A program made the position numbers and the translations under genes. From Fimenecus sp045655645 (GTDB lineage: Bacteria; Bacillota; Clostridia; Oscillospirales; Acutalibacteraceae): a stretch of DNA of 25,380 bases. How positions within the stretch are numbered: the stretch's first letter is position 1; every line of letters starts with the position of its first letter. The stretch is taken from the NCBI GenBank assembly GCA_045655645.1, contig JAZOPS010000024.1, forward strand, positions 1 through 25,380. Reading direction: 5' to 3'. The notes beneath the pieces are model-generated. The model saw only the letters and a list, made by a program, of their open reading frames with translations. It did not search any database and was not told where the DNA came from. Below are positions 7,985-15,028 of this stretch, piece by piece.

Positions 7985-9215
7985 TGTTTATCCTTTCACC
8001 AATTGTTTTGCCAACAAGACGACCACTTGACCACGCCCATTGTAAGTTATATCCACCACAATCACCGTCAACATTAAAGATTTCGCCACAACAGAATAAA
8101 TTCTTAACAAATCTTGATTCCATTGTTTCATCATTGAATTCTTTGCAGTCAACGCCACCTGCTGTAACCTGAGCATAATCAAAGCTTCTTGAATTTTTAA
8201 TCTTAATTTCCCATTTTTTAATAATTTTTGCAATTCTTGTAAGCTCGTCATCTGTAAGAGTATTCACTCTTTTATTAACCGCAACCTGACATTCTTTAAG
8301 CAAAGTAATGCAAAGTTGTTTGTTCATAATTCCGCTTAAAAGATTTTCGCAAAGTCCTGTGTCAACATTGCGACGAGAAATGAGATATCCCCAAATCTGC
8401 TCTTTTGAAAAATCTGGTGTCACATCAAGATTTATTTTAATATCATTTGACGGTGAAACAGACACAAAACGAGAAAGTTGCATAATAGGAATACCAGATA
8501 ATCCATAGTCTGTGAACTGAACTTCGCCATAGTTTTCAAGTTCTTTTTTACCGTCAATTACCAAATCCATTTTGCAGATTGAACGCACACCTTTAAGCGC
8601 TTTTGTGAATTCTTCGCAGTTGAGTGATACTAACGCTGGCGCAGGTGAAATAATAGTATGCCCAAACATTTTGAGCATATCATATCCGTCGCCATCCGTG
8701 CCATGCACTTTTGCCGCCTTGCCACCACAAGCAACAACCACAAAATCAAATCTGTCACGATTATTTATAACAATTTTTTTAGTTACACCAGTATCAATTG
8801 TTTTAAGATGCACCGCTCTGTAATCGCAAATTGTTTTAACACCGAGTCTTTCACATTCAAAACGCAAAGCATCTAAAACCGACGCTGCCTGATTTGACAA
8901 TGGGTAAACTCTACCCTCGTCTTCTTCTCTTGTGTAAAGACCTAATTCATTGAAAAATTCAATATTCTTTTCAGGTGTATATTCTCTCAAAGCGAACTGC
9001 GAGAAAGCCGTATCACCACGAAAACCCTGCTCAACTGAATTCATATTTGTAAGATTACATCTTCCGTTACCTGTTACAAGAATTTTTTTACCCACTCTTG
9101 GCAGTTTTTCAAGAATTGTAATTTCAACTTGACTTTTATCTTTCACATTATGTAAAAGCTCGATGGCACAGGCAAGTCCCGACGCGCCACCACCTATTAT
9201 TGCTATCTTTGTCAC
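7968..9215 (-). CDS. HI0933/YhiN (BaiN-like) family flavoprotein
   Basis: The 415-residue protein begins MTKIAIIGGGASGLACAIEL (FAD-binding GxGxxG type), followed by EKLPRVGKKILVTGNGRCNLTN, the strongest signature of the HI0933/YhiN family (COG2081). It ends FCCGEIFNVDGDCGGYNLQWAWSSG, the usual C-terminal FAD motif. The family is named partly for BaiN of bile-acid metabolism, but membership alone does not imply that role, and no bai genes are nearby. The start is GTG with AGGGG eight bases upstream. It lies 3 bases after the DtxR-family gene and overlaps the next flavoprotein gene. Confidence 0.92.
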   Translation of the reverse strand: MTKIAIIGGGASGLACAIELLHNVKDKSQVEITILEKLPRVGKKILVTGNGRCNLTNMNSVEQGFRGDTAFSQFALREYTPEKNIEFFNELGLYTREEDEGRVYPLSNQAASVLDALRFECERLGVKTICDYRAVHLKTIDTGVTKKIVINNRDRFDFVVVACGGKAAKVHGTDGDGYDMLKMFGHTIISPAPALVSLNCEEFTKALKGVRSICKMDLVIDGKKELENYGEVQFTDYGLSGIPIMQLSRFVSVSPSNDIKINLDVTPDFSKEQIWGYLISRRNVDTGLCENLLSGIMNKQLCITLLKECQVAVNKRVNTLTDDELTRIAKIIKKWEIKIKNSRSFDYAQVTAGGVDCKEFNDETMESRFVKNLFCCGEIFNVDGDCGGYNLQWAWSSGRLVGKTIGERINNAQNQ

Positions 9216-9218
9216 GGC

Positions 9219-9605
9219 TTACCCCTGCCTTTCAAGATATTCATAAAGTTTATCAATTGTTACAGAACTCATAACATGTTCCATTTTGCAAGCATCATTT
9301 TCTGCGTTTTCTTCATCAACACCCAAAGTATCAACTAAAAATTGCTTTATGAGTTTGTGACGACGAAGCACATTTGCAGCATAACTTTCACCCATTGGTG
9401 TGATTTTAATGCTTCCATAAGTCTCGTGCTCTAAAAAGCCATTCTGAGTGAGAGTATTAACTGCTCTGTTAACACTTGGCTTTGAAACGCCCAAATGCTC
9501 TGCAATATCTGTTACGCGCACATTCTCAATCTTTGTTGACAACACAAAAACCGCTTCGAGATAATCTTCAAGAGAAGATGTCATATTTTCAAAATTATAT
9601 TTCAT
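9219..9605 (-). CDS. DtxR/MntR-family metal-dependent transcriptional regulator
   Basis: The 128-residue protein has a winged helix (VRVTDIAEHLGVSKPSVNRAVNTL) and a helical dimerisation and metal domain; like MntR it lacks the SH3-like third domain. Likely ligands are Asp14 and Glu17 (MntR D8/E11 positions), His83 in RRHKL, and Cys106-x2-Glu109-His110 (C-x2-E-H as in iron-responsive DtxR, where MntR has E-x2-E-H). This mixture suggests iron rather than manganese, but is not decisive. AAGGGA lies eight bases before the ATG. It sits between the Xre gene (12-base gap) and the flavoprotein genes (3-base gap). Confidence 0.93.
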   Translation of the reverse strand: MKYNFENMTSSLEDYLEAVFVLSTKIENVRVTDIAEHLGVSKPSVNRAVNTLTQNGFLEHETYGSIKITPMGESYAANVLRRHKLIKQFLVDTLGVDEENAENDACKMEHVMSSVTIDKLYEYLERQG

Positions 9606-9617
9606 AACAAATTTCCC

Positions 9618-9986
9618 TTATATAGACTTTCTGTTTGTTTTTGCTCTTGCGAAATCAAAGATTTCTTTTTTAGCGTCGTCATTTGAAAGTCTTAAGTTTA
9701 TGATTAAATCTGTCTCTTCTTTTGAGAGTTGAGCCATATAACGAGCCTCAGGTTGAGAGTCAACAAACTCATCGTCATAGACATATTTTGTGAGAATTTT
9801 TTCAACAAATTTGTCAACCGAAATATGATAAAACTCACTGAGTTTAACCAAAGTATCAATGTCGGGGGAACGTCTTCCGGTTTCATATCCACAATAAGCA
9901 GAACGGCTTATGCCCAGCACATCTGCAACCTGTTGCTGTGTGAGTCCATTCTGGTTTCTTATAATTTTAAGTTGTCTAAGTTTCAT
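9618..9986 (-). CDS. Xre-family helix-turn-helix regulator
   Basis: The 122-residue protein has an N-terminal HTH of the HTH_3 type (LKIIRNQNGLTQQQVADVLG, then SRSAYCGYETGRRSPDIDTL, then LSEFYHISVDKFVE) and a short C-terminal helix region of unknown role. I start it at ATG 9986, which has AGAGG eight bases upstream; the in-frame GTG at 9995 overlaps that site. It is first of a four-gene unit and diverges from the hydrolase gene. Its promoter contains inverted repeats that could be its own operator. Confidence 0.9.
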   Translation of the reverse strand: MKLRQLKIIRNQNGLTQQQVADVLGISRSAYCGYETGRRSPDIDTLVKLSEFYHISVDKFVEKILTKYVYDDEFVDSQPEARYMAQLSKEETDLIINLRLSNDDAKKEIFDFARAKTNRKSI

Positions 9987-10020
9987 TTGAGACACCTCTC
10001 AAGTTAGCGAATATATTTTG

Positions 10021-10111
10021 TTTATTTTATCATACATTTGTCGCAAAAACAACACAAATGTGACGGTTTGAGCTGAATATTTACAAATTAGACAAAATAT
10101 GATAAAATAAA
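10021..10111. promoter_or_regulatory. Divergent promoters with inverted repeats between xre and hydrolase
   Basis: Minus promoter: TTGTTT (10047-10052), 17 bases, TAAAAT (10024-10029). Plus promoter: TTTACA (10080-10085), 17 bases, TAAAAT (10103-10108). Two inverted repeats overlie them. The 14-mer TATGATAAAATAAA occurs exactly on the plus strand at 10098-10111 and on the minus strand at 10021-10034, covering both -10 regions. ACATTTGT (10034-10041) and ACAAATGT (10054-10061) form an 8-base inverted repeat with a 12-base spacer. They are candidate operators for the Xre protein, by inference. Confidence 0.6.
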
Positions 10112-10133
10112 ACAAATTATAGGGAGGGATATT

Positions 10134-11174
10134 ATGCTTTACATTTTATTGGGAATACTCGCAGTTATTGCAATTCTCATTGTTTTAGCCACAAAATTGC
10201 TTGACGCAGCAGGGCTTAATAAAAGATGTGAGGGTAACGAAAACCTTAAATATTTAAAAGCAAAAAACTTTGATAATCTTAACGCTCATCCAATCAGTTT
10301 CAAGTCTGATGAGGGTCAGACTCTCAACGGATTTCTTTATAGTGGCGCAAAGATTGACAAATATAAAGCACTTATCGTCTTTTCACACGGAATGGGCGCA
10401 GGGCATTTGGCTTATACCACAGAAATCAATTATTTCGCACAAAAAGGTTATCTTGTATTGGCTTATGACAACACGGGTACTTGCGAATCTGAAGGCAAAA
10501 AACTCAAGGGATTTGCGCAAGGTGTTATTGATTTGAAACACGCAATTAAGTATGTATCAACCCGTGACGACCTTAAGGAATTACCACTTTTACTTTTAGG
10601 ACACTCTTGGGGTGGATATAGCGTATGCAATGTATCTGCTTTGTCCCCCAATGTTGAAATTAAAGGCATTGTTGCGTTCTCACCTTTCCACTCTCTTAAT
10701 AGATTGCTCTCGGATATGGTGAAAATGAAAACAAAGGCAAATATTCGATTTATGACACCATTTCTTGATATTGTGAACCTTTTAAAATTTGGCAAAGTTG
10801 GTATTCTTCGCTCCTGTGAAACAATTGGAAGTAACCAAATTCCTACACTTGTTATGCACGGTGGCAACGATATGACTGTAAATGTGAAAAACAGTCCTGT
10901 TGGAATGAAACAGAAAATCGCAGAAAACCAAAATGCAAGAACAGTTTTTTATGAAAGTAAATATCACAATGTTTATCTTGCAAAGGATGCAGAGCAATAT
11001 CTCAACGATATTTTTGCAAGAGTTGGTTCATTGCCCGAAAATAGTCAGGAAGCTTATGAAATTTATCAGTCAATCGACTATGCACTCATTACAAAAGAAG
11101 ATTTGACAGTTATGGATACCGTAAACTCATTCTTTGAAGAATGTATTATGAAACGCGACTTTTTAAGTGAATAA
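10134..11174 (+). CDS. Membrane-anchored alpha/beta hydrolase
   Basis: The 346-residue protein has an N-terminal membrane helix (about residues 3-22) and an alpha/beta hydrolase fold. The oxyanion region is SHGMGAG, the nucleophile elbow is GHSWGG with Ser158, the acid is probably Asp246 in HGGNDMTV, and the base is His278 in SKYHNVYL. The family covers esterases, lipases and acyl-chain hydrolases (COG1073-type), so the substrate is open. A GGGAGGG site precedes the ATG, and the gene has its own promoter and terminator. It diverges from the Xre regulator, which may control it. Confidence 0.88.
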   Translation: MLYILLGILAVIAILIVLATKLLDAAGLNKRCEGNENLKYLKAKNFDNLNAHPISFKSDEGQTLNGFLYSGAKIDKYKALIVFSHGMGAGHLAYTTEINYFAQKGYLVLAYDNTGTCESEGKKLKGFAQGVIDLKHAIKYVSTRDDLKELPLLLLGHSWGGYSVCNVSALSPNVEIKGIVAFSPFHSLNRLLSDMVKMKTKANIRFMTPFLDIVNLLKFGKVGILRSCETIGSNQIPTLVMHGGNDMTVNVKNSPVGMKQKIAENQNARTVFYESKYHNVYLAKDAEQYLNDIFARVGSLPENSQEAYEIYQSIDYALITKEDLTVMDTVNSFFEECIMKRDFLSE

Positions 11175-11181
11175 AAATCAA

Positions 11182-11216
11182 GACCGTGCAGAAATTTCTG
11201 TTCGGTCATTTTATTT
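11182..11216 (+). terminator. Terminator of the hydrolase gene
   Basis: GACCG-TG-CAGAAA pairs with TTTCTG-TT-CGGTC (11182-11207), with a two-base internal mismatch, and is followed by ATTTTATTT. Confidence 0.8.
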
Positions 11217-11275
11217 GTAAAAATGAGTTCGATAAATTAGGGGTTGTCGAATAAAAAATAATAAAGAATAAAATT

Positions 11276-11466
11276 GGGTCTGCGACGCGATTATAATCGC
11301 CTCCCTCTCCCGAGGGAGGTGGGAACGCATAGCGGTGACGGGGGAAGAGATAATTTTTTTGACTACCCATCAGTCAACTTCGTTGACAGCTCCCTTACTC
11401 GCCTTCCGGCTCAGACAGCGCTAATTCAGCAACCACCGGATGCTCGCACCCTGACAAGTGGAGCCT
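11276..11466. repeat. Intergenic hairpin-rich repeat element, copy 1
   Basis: This GC-richer block sits in the 410-base gap before the tRNA. It contains two abutting perfect hairpins, GCGAT-TATA-ATCGC (11287-11300) and CCTCCCT-CTCCCG-AGGGAGG (11300-11319), a GTCAAC-TTC-GTTGAC hairpin near 11373-11387, and GC-rich sequence to about 11466. It resembles the short non-coding repeats common between genes in gut Clostridia; that likeness is from memory. Bases 11281-11319 recur inverted at 21970-22006. The open frame across it is not a gene. Confidence 0.7.
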
Positions 11467-11539
11467 AGAACACACATATTAAACATCCCGACAAATTTAA
11501 ATTTGAATAAATAGCAACTTTTTTAGCATCAAAATTCAC

Positions 11540-11568
11540 TTGATTTATAAATTTAAAAATATTATAAT
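11540..11568 (+). promoter_or_regulatory. Promoter of the tRNA-Pro gene
   Basis: TTGATT (11540-11545), a 17-base spacer, then a consensus TATAAT (11563-11568), placing the start a few bases before the tRNA at 11585. Confidence 0.75.
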
Positions 11569-11584
11569 GATTTAGTTACCGCAT

Positions 11585-11660
11585 CGAGATGTAGCGCAGA
11601 TGGTAGCGCGCCACGTTCGGGACGTGGATGCCGCAAGTTCGAATCTTGTCATCTCGACCA
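11585..11660 (+). tRNA. tRNA-Pro (anticodon CGG)
   Basis: A complete 76-base cloverleaf with encoded CCA. The acceptor stem is CGAGATG/CATCTCG followed by ACCA. The D stem is GCGC/GCGC, the anticodon stem is CCACG/CGTGG with loop TTCGGGA (anticodon CGG, reading CCG), and the T arm is GCAAG-TTCGAAT-CTTGT. It is a single gene with its own promoter and terminator. Confidence 0.96.
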
Positions 11661-11697
11661 AAAATTCCAGGGACTTTAAGTTCTTGGAATTTTTTCT
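11661..11697 (+). terminator. Terminator after tRNA-Pro
   Basis: AAAATTCCA pairs with TGGAATTTT around a central region with a second weak pairing (ACTT/AAGT), followed by a T-rich run. Confidence 0.75.
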
Positions 11698-11699
11698 TG

Positions 11700-11728
11700 T
11701 TGAATAGTTGCCAAAAATATAATATAAT
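11700..11728 (+). promoter_or_regulatory. Promoter of cysK
   Basis: TTGAAT (11700-11705), a 17-base spacer, then TATAAT (11723-11728). A second TATAAT at 11718-11723 overlaps it. I see no T-box or SAM-type leader in the short untranslated region. Confidence 0.6.
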
Positions 11729-11760
11729 AATAAACAGAAAATATATTTGGAGATGGTGCT

Positions 11761-12687
11761 ATGAGAATTTTTAAAACTGCATCAGAATTGATTGGAAGAA
11801 CTCCCCTTTTGGAGCTTTCAAATATTGAAAAAGACGAAAAACTTTCTGCGAATATTTTTGCAAAGTTAGAGTTATTCAACCCTGCTGGAAGTATTAAAGA
11901 CCGAGTTGCAAAAGCTATGATTGAAGATGCCGAAGAAAAAGGTATTTTAAAAGAAGGTTCTGTTATTATTGAGCCCACAAGTGGCAATACAGGTATCGGT
12001 CTTGCATCAGTTGCCGCTGCAAAGGGATATAAATTAATTATCACAATGCCTGAAACAATGTCAGTTGAACGCAGAAAACTCATTGCATCTTTTGGTGCTG
12101 AATTGGTGCTTACAGATGGCTCAAAAGGTATGAATGGCGCTATAGAAAAAGCCGAAGAATTATCTCGTGAAATACCAAACAGCATTGTTGCAGGTCAGTT
12201 TGTTAACCCCGCAAACCCAAAAGCTCATTTTGACGCAACGGGCCCTGAAATCTGGGAAGACACAGACGGTCAAGTTGATATTCTTGTTGCAGGTGTTGGC
12301 ACAGGTGGCACAATCACAGGCATCGGCGAATATCTTAAATCAAAAAAGCCTAACATTAAAATTGTTGGCATTGAACCTACTGACTCACCCGTCCTTTCAG
12401 GTGGCAAAGCGGGTGCTCACGGATTACAAGGTATCGGAGCAGGATTTATTCCCGAAACTCTCAACACAGAGATTATTGATGAGATTATTACAGTCACCAC
12501 AAACGAGGCCTATGAAGCAAGTCGTATGATGGCAAAACGCGAAGGTGTGTTGGTGGGAATTTCATCGGGTGCTGCACTTCACGCTGCATTGCTTTTAGCT
12601 AAAAATCCGGAAAACAAAGGCAAAAATATTGTTGTAATCTTACCCGACACAGGCGACAGATACTTATCAACAGACTTATTTGAATAA
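11761..12687 (+). CDS. cysK: Cysteine synthase (O-acetylserine sulfhydrylase)
   Basis: The 308-residue PLP enzyme makes cysteine from O-acetylserine and sulfide. The PLP lysine is Lys46 in NPAGSIKDR, the substrate loop is TSGNTG (73-78), and the phosphate cup is GVGTGGTITG. The C-terminal GISSGAALHAAL and LPDTGDRYLSTDLF are typical of CysK. Length is normal for the A form. TTGGAGATGG precedes the ATG. No serine acetyltransferase or sulfate-reduction gene is nearby, so it is a stand-alone unit with its own promoter and terminator. Confidence 0.96.
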   Translation: MRIFKTASELIGRTPLLELSNIEKDEKLSANIFAKLELFNPAGSIKDRVAKAMIEDAEEKGILKEGSVIIEPTSGNTGIGLASVAAAKGYKLIITMPETMSVERRKLIASFGAELVLTDGSKGMNGAIEKAEELSREIPNSIVAGQFVNPANPKAHFDATGPEIWEDTDGQVDILVAGVGTGGTITGIGEYLKSKKPNIKIVGIEPTDSPVLSGGKAGAHGLQGIGAGFIPETLNTEIIDEIITVTTNEAYEASRMMAKREGVLVGISSGAALHAALLLAKNPENKGKNIVVILPDTGDRYLSTDLFE

Positions 12688-12694
12688 AGAAAAA

Positions 12695-12720
12695 GGACAG
12701 CAATTGCTGTCCGTTATTTT
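12695..12720. terminator. Bidirectional terminator between cysK and proC
   Basis: GGACAGCAATTGCTGTCC (12695-12712) is a perfect palindrome, flanked by GTTATTTTT on the plus strand and by TTTTTCTTT on the minus strand. Confidence 0.85.
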
Positions 12721-13526
12721 TATAATTTCTTATCTTTTTCAAGGGATGCTTTCACAGCATTCATAACAGTTTTGTCGAACTCTTCTTGTTCTAAAACTGC
12801 TATTCCCTCGATAGTTGTGCCACCCGGCGAGCAAACGCTATTAATAAGCGCCCACGAATTAGCGTCACTATCTTCTAAAATTGTTTTTGCACTTCCAAGC
12901 ACAGCTTGTGCACAAATTTTAAGCGCATCTTTTTTATTCATTCCGTTTTTCACAGCTTCACGAGCCATTGAGTCAATAAACATAAATGAATAAGCCGGTG
13001 AGCAACCTGCGATAACGCCGAAAAGCGGGAACATATCTTCTTCTAACTCAATTACATCACCGAATGAGCGACACAAGTCTTTGACAAACTGAAGCAAATT
13101 GTCATTAACATTTTTGTTCTTACAAACACCACTCATTGACGCTCCAACTTTTGCGTTGATATTTGGCATAACACGAACAATTTTTGCATCGTCATCTAAA
13201 AACGAACCGATATAATTGAGAGTTTTACCTGCACCAATTGAAACGATTGCTGTGCCTTTTTCCAAGACAACATCTTTAATCTGTGGCAAAACTGTTGGGA
13301 AAATCTGCGGTTTAACTGCAAGAACTGTTACTTGGGTATTTTCTGCAACACTCTCGACTGAGTCGCACACATTCACGCCATGCTTTTCGTGAAGAAAACT
13401 TGTTTTCTCACTATCAATATCATAAACAAAAATATTTTCACCTGCAATAAATTCTGATAAAACTGCACCATTTATTATTGCAGTTGCCATATTTCCGCAA
13501 CCGATAAAACCTAACTTAATTTGCAT
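12720..13526 (-). CDS. proC: Pyrroline-5-carboxylate reductase
   Basis: The 268-residue enzyme performs the last step of proline synthesis, reducing pyrroline-5-carboxylate with NAD(P)H. It begins with a Rossmann motif (LGFIGCGNMATAIINGAV), then AVKPQ, VRVMPNINAKVGASMSG, and ends with the ProC signature region VCSPGGTTIEGIAVLE. Length is normal. It starts two bases after the mscL stop and lacks a clear ribosome binding site, so its translation may be coupled to mscL. No proA or proB is nearby. Confidence 0.95.
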   Translation of the reverse strand: MQIKLGFIGCGNMATAIINGAVLSEFIAGENIFVYDIDSEKTSFLHEKHGVNVCDSVESVAENTQVTVLAVKPQIFPTVLPQIKDVVLEKGTAIVSIGAGKTLNYIGSFLDDDAKIVRVMPNINAKVGASMSGVCKNKNVNDNLLQFVKDLCRSFGDVIELEEDMFPLFGVIAGCSPAYSFMFIDSMAREAVKNGMNKKDALKICAQAVLGSAKTILEDSDANSWALINSVCSPGGTTIEGIAVLEQEEFDKTVMNAVKASLEKDKKL

Positions 13527-13528
13527 AA

Positions 13529-13987
13529 TTATTCAACGTCAGATGTACAATGTGCGCACTTTGTTGCATCAATTGCAATTTCACTCTTACAGAATGGGCA
13601 AACCTTTGTTGTAGGTGCTGCCTCAACAACTGGTTCAGGCTTTTTGCCAATTGAAGTAAGTTTGTTAAGTCCCTTAACAAGAAGGAAAATAACGAATGCC
13701 ATAATAAGGAAATCAATTGTTACTGCAATAAAGTTACCATAAGTAAGAATTGCTGCGCCTGCTGCTGTTGCTTCTTCGATTGTCGCATATTCGCCACCGT
13801 CAAGTGCTATGAATTTTGTTGCGAAATCGCTACCTTTTGTGATAAGACCAATAAGTGGCATAACAAGGTCATTAACTACTGATGTTACGATTTTTTGGAA
13901 AGCTCCACCGATGATAACACCGACTGCAAGGTCAATTACGTTACCACGCATTGCAAATTCTTTAAATTCTTTTAAAAATCCTTTCAT
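13529..13987 (-). CDS. mscL: Large-conductance mechanosensitive channel MscL with C-terminal zinc ribbon
   Basis: The 152-residue protein begins FKEFAMRGNVIDLAVGVIIGGAF, the MscL first helix and pore segment, followed by the loop and second helix (FIAVTIDFLIMAFVIFLLVKGLNKL). It forms a pentameric membrane channel that opens under hypo-osmotic stress. Instead of the usual short C-terminal helix bundle alone, it ends in Cys130-x2-Cys133 ... Cys144-x2-Cys147, a zinc ribbon in the cytoplasm. I start at ATG 13987, with GAAGGA eight bases upstream, rather than the TTG at 13993. It is probably co-transcribed with proC. Confidence 0.95.
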   Translation of the reverse strand: MKGFLKEFKEFAMRGNVIDLAVGVIIGGAFQKIVTSVVNDLVMPLIGLITKGSDFATKFIALDGGEYATIEEATAAGAAILTYGNFIAVTIDFLIMAFVIFLLVKGLNKLTSIGKKPEPVVEAAPTTKVCPFCKSEIAIDATKCAHCTSDVE

Positions 13988-14023
13988 TTTCAAAATCCTT
14001 CTTTCTTCAATTTTTATGTAAAA

Positions 14024-14051
14024 ATTATATCATATTTTTTAGAGATTTCAA
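14024..14051 (-). promoter_or_regulatory. Promoter of mscL-proC
   Basis: Minus strand: TTGAAA (14046-14051), a 16-base spacer, then TATAAT (14024-14029) preceded by TGA, an extended -10. It lies just after the radical SAM gene, where no terminator is evident. Confidence 0.7.
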
Positions 14052-14053
14052 TA

Positions 14054-14932
14054 TTATTTTACGCCTGTCCCGTCGAAACTTGGTATGAAATCTGTCTTTG
14101 CAGAAGTTTTCTCTTGCATAAATCCATTTGTAAGCCCTAAATCAATGAAATAATCTACGACTTTATTGTATTCTGCTGTTGTTAGTTTTCTGTTTAACTC
14201 TTTGAACTCTGCAATATCACCATAAGGCGTATATTGACTCATAATGCTTATGATTGTGTCGCTTGGCAGATTGTTTTTAATCCATAAAAGTATGTTTTTG
14301 CTTTCATCAACATTCTTCGGTAAAACAAGATGACGAATAATGAGTCCTTTTTGAATTATTCCGTTTTTGAACTCATTTTTGGGTTGTTGACGATACATTT
14401 CAAGAACGGCTTCACTTGCTTTTTCAAAATAATCTGGACATTTAGCATAAGCTATTGACTTTTCACCGCTGAAATATTTTAAATCGGGCAAATAAACATC
14501 CACAAGACCCTCAAGTTTTTTGAGTGTTTCAACGCTGTCATATCCCGATGAGTTATACACAACTGGCACTTTGGGTTTATACTTTGTCAAGGCATCAATG
14601 AGAATATGTGAAAAATGGGTGGGATTAACAAAATCTATGGTATGTACTCCCCTGTTTTCAAGTTCTTTTATGATTTCAACAAGTCGTGAAGTTGTGATGA
14701 TTTCACCCTTGTTTTCGTGACTTATGGGATAATTCTGACAAAAACAACATTTTAAAGAACAACCTGAAAAGAAGATTGCACCCGTCCCCTTTTCTCCACT
14801 TATACAAGGCTCTTCCCAATTGTGAATATCAGCTCTTGCCAACACGGGATTTTCGGGCATTTTGCAAAAACCATTGCCCATATATTCAGTTCTTTCTGCA
14901 TTACAATTTCTTGGACACAAATTACAAATCAA
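14054..14932 (-). CDS. PflX-like radical SAM protein (COG1313)
   Basis: The protein has about 292 residues. An N-terminal cysteine set (CNLCPRNC) precedes the radical SAM cluster motif GCSLKCCFCQN (CxxxCxxC), as in COG1313 proteins related to pyruvate formate-lyase activases. It probably cleaves S-adenosylmethionine with a 4Fe-4S cluster; the target is unknown and no glycyl-radical enzyme is nearby. The frame is open upstream to 15127, but an ATG at 14956 overlaps the predicted -10 (14955-14960) and so should lie before the transcript start. TTG 14932 follows GGGGTGG and puts the start where family members begin. Confidence 0.85.
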   Translation of the reverse strand: MICNLCPRNCNAERTEYMGNGFCKMPENPVLARADIHNWEEPCISGEKGTGAIFFSGCSLKCCFCQNYPISHENKGEIITTSRLVEIIKELENRGVHTIDFVNPTHFSHILIDALTKYKPKVPVVYNSSGYDSVETLKKLEGLVDVYLPDLKYFSGEKSIAYAKCPDYFEKASEAVLEMYRQQPKNEFKNGIIQKGLIIRHLVLPKNVDESKNILLWIKNNLPSDTIISIMSQYTPYGDIAEFKELNRKLTTAEYNKVVDYFIDLGLTNGFMQEKTSAKTDFIPSFDGTGVK

Positions 14933-14954
14933 AGTTCCACCCCGTTTCTCACAC

Positions 14955-15001
14955 ATTGTAACACAAAAAAACTTGATAAACAATAAAAAATAGTATATAA
15001 T
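14955..15001. promoter_or_regulatory. Back-to-back promoters for the radical SAM gene and coaX
   Basis: Plus: TTGATA (14973-14978), 17 bases, TATAAT (14996-15001), for coaX. Minus: TTGTTT (14978-14983), 17 bases, TACAAT (14955-14960), for the radical SAM gene. The two -35 boxes share base 14978, so polymerase binding may be mutually exclusive. Confidence 0.7.
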
Positions 15002-15028
15002 TGTTAAGTTAAAAAACGAGGTGAGATT

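Noticed and set aside
7968..9215. Bile-acid metabolism role for the BaiN-like flavoprotein
   Set aside because: The HI0933/YhiN family is broad, and none of the other bai genes is present in the window.
11274..11468. Open frame of 64 codons across the intergenic repeat
   Set aside because: It lies wholly inside the hairpin-rich repeat, has no ribosome binding site, and its composition follows the palindromes. Such frames in dispersed repeats are commonly miscalled.
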